A stretch of 64,000 bases of DNA from Aquipseudomonas ullengensis. GTDB lineage: Bacteria > Pseudomonadota > Gammaproteobacteria > Pseudomonadales > Pseudomonadaceae. The stretch spans positions 1-64,000 of the forward strand of contig NZ_JACJUD010000002.1 in assembly GCF_014174475.1 (NCBI RefSeq), in the 5' to 3' direction. A model generated the notes under the pieces. It saw nothing but the letters and a program-made list of their open reading frames with translations. It did not search any database and had not been told where the DNA came from. Numbering within the stretch: the stretch's first letter is position 1; each line of letters starts with the position of its first letter. Of this stretch, positions 24,541-32,356 are shown piece by piece. The position numbers and the translations under genes were made by a program.

Positions 24541-25824
24541 ATGAGTAAGGCCAGAGACTTCCACCGTATAGATCTACTGACCGGTGCGCCGGATTCGACA
24601 AGCAGGCTCTTCGTAGATCCTGGGCAAGTTGGCTTCGTCGACCTGTCAGGTGTTCGCCTGCTGCGTTGCGGCGTCGACACAGTCCGCCAGCTTTACCGGG
24701 GCATGATCCGCCCGGAAATCATGGCGCTGTTTGAGACCCCTGGCGTCATGGTCGACTTCGCTGGCCAGCGCTGGCATTCGGGACGGGTAGGGCGTGACTC
24801 CGGTTACCAGTACAAGCTGCAGAACGCTGATCTGGGCTTCGTTCTGCTGGTGAAGAACTTCAACGCGAAGCTCGACGCGATTGGGCCGCATCTGAAAATC
24901 GAAGTCTCGCCCCACGCCATCGACAACCACTCGCCTGAGCGTCTGCAAGAGCGGCTGGATTTCTACGCCTCGCATCTGCTGAGTCATGTGGAGCGCAATC
25001 AATGCGCCGTGCATCTGGCGCTAGATGTACAGGGTTGGAAGCCCCCAGTGGATCTGGTGGCGCGTATGCACTGCAACGCCAAAGTGCACCGGGATATCTC
25101 GGGCATCAGTGAGATTTCCTGGGCGACCAAGAGCAGTGTTTACGGCCGGGGTGAAACCTCAATGTTCGGCTCTGCCAGTGGCGTGCAGCTCGCTATCTAC
25201 AACAAGACCGAGCAGGCCCGCGCAATCGACAAGCTCGACTACTGGGAAAGCGTCTGGAAGCGTCGAAACTCATTCGATGAGGCCGATCCTGCTAACTACG
25301 ATCCGCAGTCGGATGTGTGGCGTATTGAGCTGCGTTACCACCATTCGGTTGTTCAGCAGTTCGCCAGCGGATCTGTCGACGTACGCACTGGTCAGGCTAT
25401 CGAAACTGATTCGTTTGCAGCCTTCTCTGGGCACTTGGACGGCCTTTGGCGCTATGGGTTACGGCAATTCAAGCTGCTGGCCCGCCCTGGCTATTTTGAG
25501 CCGGTCTGGACGTTGTTCCGTGAAGACGTCCGGGTCGATATCGCCGCTGACTCGCTGCTCGATGACACCGCCTACAAGCGCTACTACAAGACCTCGCATG
25601 GCTTCTCGGGAAAGAACGTCGAGCTGTTCCTGGGCAACTTCGTCAGCTTGCTGGCAAGGGAGCGGGTGGGCGCAAAAAAGGCGTTCTCGGTGCTGCGCAA
25701 ATGGGATTGCTGGCCCGTCATCCGGGAGCACTACGCCGCTAAGGGAATGACCACGCCGGATCTACTGGCCCATATCGAGAAGCTGATTGAGGAGCGGCAT
25801 GTTCGATGGGGTAGGGCGGTATGA
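24541..25824 (+). CDS. Phage replication initiation protein
   Basis: A 427-residue protein beginning MSKARDFHRIDLLTGAPDST. It is the rolling-circle initiator of the phage by position (between zot and integrase, as in Pf) and size. Seen are conserved Trp- and Tyr-rich blocks (VWRIELRYHHSVVQQF, LDDTAYKRYYKTSHG), the latter with candidate nicking tyrosines. The ATG at 24541 follows GATGGGGAAACC. The stop overlaps the integrase start by 4 bp, so both would come from one mRNA. I could not assign the exact motifs of a named Rep family by eye. Confidence 0.82.
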   Translation: MSKARDFHRIDLLTGAPDSTSRLFVDPGQVGFVDLSGVRLLRCGVDTVRQLYRGMIRPEIMALFETPGVMVDFAGQRWHSGRVGRDSGYQYKLQNADLGFVLLVKNFNAKLDAIGPHLKIEVSPHAIDNHSPERLQERLDFYASHLLSHVERNQCAVHLALDVQGWKPPVDLVARMHCNAKVHRDISGISEISWATKSSVYGRGETSMFGSASGVQLAIYNKTEQARAIDKLDYWESVWKRRNSFDEADPANYDPQSDVWRIELRYHHSVVQQFASGSVDVRTGQAIETDSFAAFSGHLDGLWRYGLRQFKLLARPGYFEPVWTLFREDVRVDIAADSLLDDTAYKRYYKTSHGFSGKNVELFLGNFVSLLARERVGAKKAFSVLRKWDCWPVIREHYAAKGMTTPDLLAHIEKLIEERHVRWGRAV

Positions 25825-26804
25825 CCGTACGCAAAGATGGCAAAACATGGACGGCTGACTTTTACGAAAATGGCCGCGCCGGTCGCCGTATCCGTAAGAA
25901 AGGCTTTCTAACCAAAGCTGCAGCCCAGCGCTATGAGTCCGATTTCTTCGCCACGCTGAACCAGACTGGTCGCCCGTTGGATGATCGGCTCTCGGATCTG
26001 GTGACCCTCTGGCATTCCCTGCACGGCTGCTCGCTCAAAGACCAAAAGCATCGGCTATCTCGGACGTTGGCGGTGGTTGAGCGCCTGGGCAATCCGCGTG
26101 CTTCTGAGTTCGATGCTTTGGCCTGGGCTCGTTACCGCCAAATGCGCCTCAAGGATGCCTCGCCGCAAACGGTCAACCATGAACAACGGTATCTGTCGGC
26201 GGTCTTCTCTGAGCTGATCCGCTTGGGCGCATGGTCGGGTATCAATCCCTTGGCCAAGATCCGCCAGATCAAAACCGACCAAACCGAGCTGTCATTTCTG
26301 ACCTTGGATCAGGTGAGCCAGTTGCTCGATGAGTGCCGCCAGTCGACGAACAACCATACCTATCCGGTTGCTTTGATCTGCTTGGCAACTGGTGCGCGTT
26401 GGGATGAGGCCGAGTCGATCCAGCGGAACGCCATTTTTGGCGGGAAAGCGCATTTCCATCGGACGAAGAACCGGCAGTCTCGGGCGGTGCCGATTCCCAA
26501 GGAAGTCGAGGAGGCGGCTTTGGCAGTGGGCATGCCCGGCAATGGTCGGCTGTTCATGTCGTGCCGTGCTGCATTCCGCAGTGCCTATAAGCGTTGTGGC
26601 TTCGATACACCGGGGCAGCTAACCCACATCCTGCGGCACACCTTCGCCAGCCACTACATGATGGGGGGAGGGGACATTCTCGGTTTGCAGCGCATCCTGG
26701 GCCATTCCTCGATCACGATGACCATGCGCTATTCGCATCTGTCACCGGAGCACCTCGAGTCTGCTCTGCGGTTCTCCCCATTGGCTCAGATGGGCCAGCA
26801 CTGA
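25821..26804 (+). CDS. Tyrosine-recombinase phage integrase
   Basis: A 327-residue site-specific recombinase that integrates and excises the prophage at tRNA-Met. It has a short N-terminal DNA-binding domain (MTVRKDGKTWTADFYENGRA), a core-binding SAM-like region (about residues 60-150) and a catalytic domain. All catalytic residues are seen: Arg in ATGARWDEAES, HILRHTFASHY (HxxR), GHSSITMTMRYSHLS (His and Tyr). It overlaps the rep gene (ATGA) and lies about 1.1 kb from attR. Expression as part of the rep operon would tie excision to replication. Confidence 0.93.
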   Translation: MTVRKDGKTWTADFYENGRAGRRIRKKGFLTKAAAQRYESDFFATLNQTGRPLDDRLSDLVTLWHSLHGCSLKDQKHRLSRTLAVVERLGNPRASEFDALAWARYRQMRLKDASPQTVNHEQRYLSAVFSELIRLGAWSGINPLAKIRQIKTDQTELSFLTLDQVSQLLDECRQSTNNHTYPVALICLATGARWDEAESIQRNAIFGGKAHFHRTKNRQSRAVPIPKEVEEAALAVGMPGNGRLFMSCRAAFRSAYKRCGFDTPGQLTHILRHTFASHYMMGGGDILGLQRILGHSSITMTMRYSHLSPEHLESALRFSPLAQMGQH

Positions 26805-26811
26805 CCAACGT

Positions 26812-26860
26812 TGACTGGTTTGTATGTCGGTGTATGATTTGTTTAACGCTTAACGTTAAG
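26812..26860 (+). promoter_or_regulatory. Probable higBA promoter and operator
   Basis: TTGACT (26812-26817) and TATGAT (26833-26838), 15 bp apart, could serve as -35 and -10. Just downstream is the 12-bp palindrome CTTAACGTTAAG (26849-26860), a likely HigA autoregulation site ten bases before the higB start. Confidence 0.55.
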
Positions 26861-26869
26861 GATTAAAGC

Positions 26870-27148
26870 GTGATTCTGAGTTTCAGCTGTGAGGAAACCC
26901 AGCATCTGTTCGAGTCGGGAGACTCCAGGCGCTGGAAGAGCGTTCTGAACGTTGCCACTAGAAAGCTGGCAATGCTCAACGCTGCCGTAGAGCTTCGAGA
27001 CCTAAGGTCTCCACCTGGGAACAGGCTGGAGCAACTGCACGGGAACCGTGCAGGCCAACATAGCATCAGGATCAATGACCAGTGGCGTGTCTGCTTCGTA
27101 TGGACGGCAGCAGGCCCTGAGAGTGTTGAGATAGTCGATTACCACTGA
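26870..27148 (+). CDS. higB: HigB-type toxin (RelE superfamily mRNA interferase)
   Basis: A 92-residue protein with the fold pattern of HigB toxins: N-terminal MILSFSCEETQHLFESGDS, a middle LRSPPGNRLEQLHGNRAGQH and the C-terminal SIRINDQWRVCFVW followed by VEIVDYH. HigB toxins cut mRNA on translating ribosomes. Translation starts at a GTG. The antitoxin gene follows after 12 bp, the toxin-first order typical of hig. It is the first cargo gene after the integrase. Confidence 0.88.
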   Translation: MILSFSCEETQHLFESGDSRRWKSVLNVATRKLAMLNAAVELRDLRSPPGNRLEQLHGNRAGQHSIRINDQWRVCFVWTAAGPESVEIVDYH

Positions 27149-27160
27149 GGAGGTGGAATC

Positions 27161-27466
27161 ATGGCAGTTAATGGCATGCGCCCCATTCACCCAGGTGAAG
27201 TGCTGCGTGAAGAGTTTCTTGAACCGCTGGATATTGCTCCTGCCGCGCTTGCACGGGCTCTGCACGTATCCGCTCCGACCGTGAATGACATTGTTCGTGA
27301 GCGTCGTGGTGTGACTGCGGATATGGCTATTCGTCTGGGGCGTTACTTCGACACGTCGGCTCAGTTCTGGATGAACCTACAAACGGAGTACGCCCTAGCG
27401 ACGACATATGCTGAGGCAGGAAAAGCAATCGAGCATGAAATAGAGCCGTTGCGCGCAGCGGGTTAG
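27161..27466 (+). CDS. higA: HigA-type antitoxin
   Basis: A 101-residue XRE-family antitoxin beginning MAVNGMRPIHPGEVLREEFL, a segment diagnostic for HigA. It contains a helix-turn-helix (AALARALHVSAPTVNDIVRE). It would neutralise HigB and repress the operon via the palindrome at 26849-26860. GAGGAGGTGGAATC precedes the ATG. Confidence 0.92.
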   Translation: MAVNGMRPIHPGEVLREEFLEPLDIAPAALARALHVSAPTVNDIVRERRGVTADMAIRLGRYFDTSAQFWMNLQTEYALATTYAEAGKAIEHEIEPLRAAG

Positions 27467-27521
27467 TGTTTCTTGTTGAGACTATGCTGCTTAAGTGCTG
27501 CTGCTAATCAAGGAGGAGGCA

Positions 27522-27866
27522 ATGACAGATGTGATTGAGGCAGGGCGGTCCGATTCTGTTGCTGACGGTTCGTCTCTGAGTTTGTCTTCGGGCTTTTATG
27601 GGTTGATTGGATCTGTTCTCAAGGATCCTGGACTGAGCCCTGAACAGAAAGTCATGCTGATTGACGAGGTTCGAAAGAGCACGCCTGCAAGTGATCGCTG
27701 GACTAGTCGTTACGCGATCTATTCCCTTGTCGCGATTGCGTTGTTGGCTATGGTCGGCATCATATGGCTAGGGCTGTGTGACAAGTTGGTTCCAGATGGT
27801 TTGGTAGCCATTGGATCCGCAGCCGTTGGAGGGTTGGCTGGGTTGCTTGCCCCGCGCAAGGGGTAG
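27522..27866 (+). CDS. Small two-helix membrane protein, prophage cargo
   Basis: A 114-residue protein with a soluble N-terminal half (MTDVIEAGRSDSVADGSSLS, then SPEQKVMLIDEVRKSTP). Two membrane helices follow (IYSLVAIALLAMVGIIWLGL and LVAIGSAAVGGLAGLLAP). AGGAGGAGG lies just before the ATG at 27522; the frame from 27495 lacks such a site. It is the last gene before attR. Small membrane proteins at prophage ends are often superinfection-exclusion or abortive-infection effectors, but nothing in the sequence proves that. Confidence 0.7.
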   Translation: MTDVIEAGRSDSVADGSSLSLSSGFYGLIGSVLKDPGLSPEQKVMLIDEVRKSTPASDRWTSRYAIYSLVAIALLAMVGIIWLGLCDKLVPDGLVAIGSAAVGGLAGLLAPRKG

Positions 27867-27905
27867 TCGGCGGGTAGTCACTTTGTAGTCACTACCCCAG
27901 AAACG

Positions 27906-27987
27906 ACAAAGGCCTACCCGAAGGTAAGCCTTTGTTTTGTTTGGTGGCTACGCAGGGACTTGAACCCCGGACCCCAGCATTATGAAT
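27906..27987. repeat. attR, 82-bp att repeat inside the intact tRNA-Met locus
   Basis: Identical over 82 bp to 15075-15156. It ends inside the anticodon loop, so the crossover lies in the 3' half of the tRNA gene or just beyond it. The terminator hairpin of tRNA-Met is included. Confidence 0.93.
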
Positions 27988-28018
27988 GCCGTGCTCTAAC
28001 CAACTGAGCTACGTAGCC
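27942..28018 (-). tRNA. tRNA-Met (anticodon CAT), elongator type
   Basis: A 77-base gene reading GGCTACGTAGCTCAGTTGGT at its 5' end and CGTAGCCACCA at its 3' end, with CAT anticodon (complement of 27982-27984). Acceptor stem GGCTACG/CGTAGCC pairs perfectly. It is the integration site of the prophage, which regenerates its 3' half. Confidence 0.96.
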
Positions 28019-28031
28019 GTTTGAGGCGCGC

Positions 28032-28060
28032 ATTATTCTCGGCTGTGTACTGGCTGTCAA
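28032..28060 (-). promoter_or_regulatory. Sigma-70 promoter of tRNA-Met
   Basis: On the minus strand TTGACA (28055-28060) is followed after exactly 17 bp by AATAAT (28032-28037), about 14 bases before the tRNA 5' end. Confidence 0.8.
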
Positions 28061-28167
28061 GCCTGCTCCTGGAGATTTTCGCGGTTGATCAAGCGCTTAC
28101 ACGCTCATGCCGAAAGGCCGCGCCAGTGGCATCTCTGCTTCGAGGCGTTGAGGTTGGCTTGTCGGTT

Positions 28168-30264
28168 TCAGAATCCGCTTTCCCGCAGCAGGATGGCCAG
28201 GGTGTAGGTCAGGCCTTCGCCCAGCAGGCTGCGGCGGGCGCCTTCTATCTGCACGCGGCCACGGGTTTCCTGCAGGCCCACGGGGGCGTCGTCCAGTTGT
28301 ACCAGTACGTGGAACAGTGACTCAGTCGGGGTCATGCCGTCGCCGTGTCCCGCTGTGGTGATTGGGCCGCCGTAGCGGGAGGCGAGCATCGGGTGACTGA
28401 GCTGGTTGACCCGGGTGCTGCCGATGGCGATGACTTTGCCGCTGATCGGCTGCGGTCGCCCGACTGGATAGAAGCGCACCGGGCTGCCGGTTGCCAGGCG
28501 GTGTACCTGGTCCTGCTCGACATAGGCGTCGACTTGCCAATGCCGAGGGTCGACCAGCACACCGAGGGCTTCGCGACTGCCGACCCACTGGCCGGGTTGC
28601 CAGTCGGGATTGACGTCGCGCCACACGCCAGCGAAGGGCGCCCTGAGGCTCAGGCGCGCCATCTCCGAACGGGCGGCACGGATTTCCTGGGATTCAACGT
28701 CCAGGCGTTGCAGGGTGGCGTTCTGTTGCGCCAGGCCGCGCGGGTCGGCCAGCAGCCCTTTGAGGCGTGCCTGGTAGCTGTCGAGGCTGGCCTGGTTGCC
28801 GAGCATGCGTGCACTGATATCCGGTTCGTCCAGCACGACCAGGCTGTCGCCGCTGCGTACCGGGCCACTTGGCCGAAGCGTTTGCAATTGCGCCGGGTAA
28901 GGGCTGAACACCCGCAGTTGCTGTTCGGCGCGAGCCACGCCGTCGCCATGTACCTGGCTGCGCCAGGGTATTGCGAGCAATAGCAGTACCAGTGCCAGCA
29001 AGGCCCAGAACAGGTGTTTGCGCCGCCCCGGTACGCGTTCGCGGGCGGCCCACCAGTGCTTCAGTTCGCGCCATACCGGTAGTACGACGAACCAGGAGAT
29101 CTCCACGATGAACAGGAAGATCCCCAGCAGCTTGAAGAACATCAGGTACACCGCGACCGCGATGCCGAGGAACAGGACCAGGCGGTACAGCCAGGTGATG
29201 ATGGCGAAGGCCACCAGCAGGCGCCGTTGGCTCGGGGCGAATGGTTCGGGCCAGGGTTCGTCGAGGCCTAGCAGGTTGCGTCTCAGGGTGGTCCGGGCCA
29301 GCGCCGAGGAGCGCTCATGCAGGTTGGGAAAGTCGAGCAGGTCGGAGAGGATGAAGTAACCGTCGAAGCGCATGAACGGGCTGGCATTCAGCGCCAGGGA
29401 GAGGATCCAACTGGTGGTCGCCAGGTAGAGCAGGGCATTGCGCAGTACGCCGGGCTCGCTCAGGGCCCAGCCCAGGGTGGCCAGGCCGGCGATGGCCAGC
29501 TCGGTGAGGATGCCGGCAGAGGCGATGGCCAGGCGCTGGCGCGAGCTGCGCAGCTTCCAGCTCTCGCCGGTGTCGGTGTAGAGCATCGGCCAGAGCACCA
29601 CGAAGGCAATGCCCATGTGCGCGACCCTCAGCCCCAGGCGCGTGGCGACCAGGGCGTGCCCCAGCTCGTGCAGGGTCTTGGCCAGGATCAGTGCCAGGGC
29701 GAAGCTGAGCAGCCCTTCGGTGGAAAAGGACTCGACCACGGCATGGGTGAAGGTGTCCCATTGCTGCAGCACCAGAATCACGCCCAGGGTACTGAGCAGT
29801 ATCACCAGCCAGGCGGTGAAGGGGTGGAATAGCCAACCCAGGGCGCCGGCGAGTTTCTGCAAGTGGGTCTGCGGATGCAGCAGCGGGACGCGGAAGAACA
29901 GGTAGTGGTGCAGCCACCAGTTCCAGGTCAGCCACTGGTTGCCCTCGCTACGCGCCTGCAGGCGCGCCACTGCGGCTGCGTCGGGACGCAGCAGCTGGTG
30001 CTGTTCGAGAAACTGGCGCAGGCCCAGTACCTGTTCTGGCTCGGGGCGTAGCGGTGTCTGCGCGGCGATGTCCTGGCAGATCTGCCGTGGCGTGCGCTCC
30101 CAGCGCAGCAGGCACTCGAACTCCAGCCAGCCGATGCGATAGAAGCGGTTGACCACCGTGTCGTGGATGACCCAGCCCGGCTCGCCGTTGGCGCCGGCAG
30201 CGACTTCGCTCAGGCGCAGGTCCTCGCGCATGGCCGGGGTTGGCAGGTCCGCGGGGTCGAGCAT
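28168..30264 (-). CDS. M50 site-2-protease-like membrane protein fused to a HlyD domain
   Basis: A 698-residue inner-membrane protein, last gene of the giant-adhesin operon. The membrane part keeps both zinc-site motifs of M50 proteases: HELGH (199-203) and NASPFMRFDG (293-302, the N-x-x-P-x4-D-G motif). More membrane helices run to about residue 430. The periplasmic C-terminal third is a HlyD/biotinyl-lipoyl-type adaptor (LSLRAPFAGVWRDVNPDWQP) with a short helical hairpin. Residues 30-95 (WVIHDTVVNRFYRIGWLEFE, later LRQFLEQHQLL) resemble a PqqD-like winged-helix recognition domain, which is inference. Its start shares one base with the previous stop (TAATG). No ABC ATPase is encoded in the operon, so this protein takes the place where a type I system has its transporter. 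Confidence 0.85.
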   Translation of the reverse strand: MLDPADLPTPAMREDLRLSEVAAGANGEPGWVIHDTVVNRFYRIGWLEFECLLRWERTPRQICQDIAAQTPLRPEPEQVLGLRQFLEQHQLLRPDAAAVARLQARSEGNQWLTWNWWLHHYLFFRVPLLHPQTHLQKLAGALGWLFHPFTAWLVILLSTLGVILVLQQWDTFTHAVVESFSTEGLLSFALALILAKTLHELGHALVATRLGLRVAHMGIAFVVLWPMLYTDTGESWKLRSSRQRLAIASAGILTELAIAGLATLGWALSEPGVLRNALLYLATTSWILSLALNASPFMRFDGYFILSDLLDFPNLHERSSALARTTLRRNLLGLDEPWPEPFAPSQRRLLVAFAIITWLYRLVLFLGIAVAVYLMFFKLLGIFLFIVEISWFVVLPVWRELKHWWAARERVPGRRKHLFWALLALVLLLLAIPWRSQVHGDGVARAEQQLRVFSPYPAQLQTLRPSGPVRSGDSLVVLDEPDISARMLGNQASLDSYQARLKGLLADPRGLAQQNATLQRLDVESQEIRAARSEMARLSLRAPFAGVWRDVNPDWQPGQWVGSREALGVLVDPRHWQVDAYVEQDQVHRLATGSPVRFYPVGRPQPISGKVIAIGSTRVNQLSHPMLASRYGGPITTAGHGDGMTPTESLFHVLVQLDDAPVGLQETRGRVQIEGARRSLLGEGLTYTLAILLRESGF

Positions 30265-31604
30265 TACCAGCCACTCCAGGCGCGCAGCGAGGCCAGCGGG
30301 CGGCGTAGCAGGTAGTAGCCGAGCAGCACGCGTTCGCCATACAGCTTGGCGGTGCCGTGCAGGCCCAGGCGAGCATGGGCTGGCTGGCCTTCGATGCTGG
30401 CCAGCAGGCGGTAGGAGACCACGGCATCATCGCCGGGTTTGGCTTGATAGCTGGTTTCCAGCACCTCGCCCTGGAGCGGGGTGAGCGGGTAGGCGGTGAG
30501 GAACAGGGTGACCTGGGCGCCGGGTTCCAGGGCGATGGCGTCGGCCACCGGCAGCTGAATACGCATGGCCGGCACGGCGGGGTCGGCCAGTTGCATGATG
30601 CGTTCGCCGGTGGCCACCGGTTTGCCCAGCCAGTCATTGGGGTCGCTGAACACCGCTACACCGGCGCGTGGAGCGACTACCTGGGTGCGTTTGAGCTGCG
30701 CCTGCACCGCTGCCAGTTCGGCGCGGCGCTGCTTGGCGCGACCATTGAGCAGGGTCAGCTCACTCTTGCTTTGCGGGTTGTCGAACGCGCCCTGGCTGGC
30801 GGAGAGCAGCTCGGCATCGGCCACTGCGACTTCCTTGCTGAGTACTTCGGCGCGGTTGCGCAGGGTGGTTTCGTCCAGTGTCAGCAGCAGGGTGCCGGCT
30901 TGCACCTCCTGGTTGGGGCGTACCTCGATGCTGGCAATGACGCCGTCAATCGGCGAGCTGATGTTCTGCGCTTGCAGCGAGACCACTTCGGCCGGCGCCA
31001 GTACGCTCTGGCGCACCGGGACCAACAGCAGCAGGGCGGCCAGGCCCAGGCCGAGCAGCACCTGGCGGCGGCTGGGGCGCCAGCGCAGCAGGCGGTGCTG
31101 GCGGGTGAGTGCTGCCCAGCAGTAAGCCCAGGTTTGCCACAGGCCGCCGAGCAGCTCGGGCAGTGGGGCAGCCGGCTCGGCGTCGAGGAGGAACAGCAGC
31201 AGGCCCAGGCGTTGCCCTTCGCGGTCATGCAGGGGCACGCACCACAGGCCGTTTGGCCACCACTCTTGCCAGCCTTCGGCGATCTCTTCGGGCGGTTCGA
31301 GTGCCTCGCGCGCCAGCCAGCATGGTTGTGGCGTGGTGACGTGCTGGCCGATCCAGCGTGCGGCGCGCTGCAGCCAGATCAGGTAGGGCGAGTCCTCGGT
31401 GGGCTTGGCCAGGCCGGAGATACACAGCAGCTGGAAACCCTCGCCCTGTTGCGCCAGCACCAAGGCCTGGTGGTAGCGCAGCAGCGGGTAGAGGTCGTTG
31501 GCCATGCTGAACGCCAGGGCGTTCAGCGAGTCGGCGGCCAGGGCTCGGTCGCGCAGGTTCGCCAGGCTAAGCAGCAGGCGCGGGTTGGGTTGCAGGTCGC
31601 TCAT
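30264..31604 (-). CDS. HlyD-family adaptor with cytoplasmic GAF-like domain
   Basis: A 446-residue protein. Residues 1-165 look like a GAF-type sensor fold on the cytoplasmic side (LLRYHQALVLAQQGEGFQLL, LWCVPLHDREGQRLGLLLFL). A single membrane helix follows at 181-196. The rest is a membrane-fusion protein: lipoyl half-motifs around SSPIDGVIASIEVRPNQEV, a coiled-coil hairpin and beta-barrel modules. It would span the periplasm together with the TolC-like protein. It overlaps the adaptor gene upstream by 4 bp and the M50 gene downstream by 1 bp. A GAF domain on an adaptor is unusual and hints at ligand-gated export. Confidence 0.82.
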   Translation of the reverse strand: MSDLQPNPRLLLSLANLRDRALAADSLNALAFSMANDLYPLLRYHQALVLAQQGEGFQLLCISGLAKPTEDSPYLIWLQRAARWIGQHVTTPQPCWLAREALEPPEEIAEGWQEWWPNGLWCVPLHDREGQRLGLLLFLLDAEPAAPLPELLGGLWQTWAYCWAALTRQHRLLRWRPSRRQVLLGLGLAALLLLVPVRQSVLAPAEVVSLQAQNISSPIDGVIASIEVRPNQEVQAGTLLLTLDETTLRNRAEVLSKEVAVADAELLSASQGAFDNPQSKSELTLLNGRAKQRRAELAAVQAQLKRTQVVAPRAGVAVFSDPNDWLGKPVATGERIMQLADPAVPAMRIQLPVADAIALEPGAQVTLFLTAYPLTPLQGEVLETSYQAKPGDDAVVSYRLLASIEGQPAHARLGLHGTAKLYGERVLLGYYLLRRPLASLRAWSGW

Positions 31605-32356
31605 TGACTGTCGGCCAGGCGCGCCACCCCGCTCATGCCGGCGATCAGTTCAGGGTGGGTGGCATCCAGCGTGGCCTCCAGTTCGACCGCCTGGGCTACC
31701 GCATCGACCCGTGCGTTGATGGCACTGATATGCGCGACGTAAGTTTTGCCGGTTTCCGCGATGCTGATCTGCAGGGCCATGCCTGTCTGCAAGTTTGGCA
31801 GCAGGGTGGAGGGAACATTGAGGCGCACCTTGAGCGCACCGTCGCTGACCAGATCGAACAGCGGTGTACCGGCACTGACGGTCTGGAACGGTTTGGCGTG
31901 TACCTTGGCCACGCGCCCGGCGAAGGGGGCGTTGACCTTGCAGTAGCTGGTCTGGGTCTGCGACATGCTGCGCGCGCCGTCGGCCTTCTCCACCTCTGTG
32001 GCGGCCATCGCCACTTCCAGGTCGCCCACCGCGTCGAGCTTGCGCAGATGGCGCTTGGCTTCCAGGTTCTGCTTGGCCATGGCCAGCTCGGCGTTGGCCA
32101 CCTTGGCCCGCGCCTGGCCCTCGCGGCAATCGAACTGGGCCAGCAGCGCCCCTTTGTTCACGCTTTGGCCGAGGCTGGCGTTGAACTCGCCGAGGGTGCC
32201 GGCCATCTGGCTGGACAGCGTGGTTTCCGTCTTGGCCGCCAGTAGCACGCGGATGGCTGAGGGGTCGGAGAAGTCGGCGCCGACCTCTACCGCATATGCC
32301 TGGGAAACATGGAGCAGAGAGGCCAACAACAGCACAGGGCTACGGCTGAACGGCAT
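31601..32356 (-). CDS. Periplasmic adaptor (membrane fusion) protein
   Basis: A 251-residue exported adaptor of the RND/HlyD superfamily. It has a signal peptide (MPFSRSPVLLLASLLHVSQA) and then lipoyl-type half-motifs (SSQMAGTLGEFNASLGQSVN and NAPFAGRVAKVHAKPFQTVS) flanking a short coiled coil. A beta-barrel end (MALQISIAETGKTYVAHISA) completes it. It is short for the family, with a reduced hairpin. It overlaps the TolC-like gene by 17 bp. With the two HlyD-containing proteins downstream the operon encodes three adaptor-type proteins. Confidence 0.85.
   Translation of the reverse strand: MPFSRSPVLLLASLLHVSQAYAVEVGADFSDPSAIRVLLAAKTETTLSSQMAGTLGEFNASLGQSVNKGALLAQFDCREGQARAKVANAELAMAKQNLEAKRHLRKLDAVGDLEVAMAATEVEKADGARSMSQTQTSYCKVNAPFAGRVAKVHAKPFQTVSAGTPLFDLVSDGALKVRLNVPSTLLPNLQTGMALQISIAETGKTYVAHISAINARVDAVAQAVELEATLDATHPELIAGMSGVARLADSQ

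Larger units (their letters stand above)
15075..27987. mobile_element. Pf-type filamentous prophage (inovirus) integrated in tRNA-Met
   Basis: The element is bounded by two identical 82-bp direct repeats (15075-15156 and 27906-27987), so the integrated unit is 12,831 bp. The repeat covers the 3' part of tRNA-Met from the anticodon loop through CCA and the downstream terminator. The right copy belongs to an intact tRNA gene. Gene content and order follow Pf phages: divergent repressor/excisionase pair, ssDNA-binding protein, CoaB, CoaA, DUF2523 protein, Zot, Rep, tyrosine integrase. No structural gene appears broken, so it may still produce virions. Cargo sits at both ends: a phosphatase and two kinases near attL, HigBA and a membrane protein near attR. 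The kinase-phosphatase part is visibly richer in A+T than both the phage core and the host. Confidence 0.93.
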
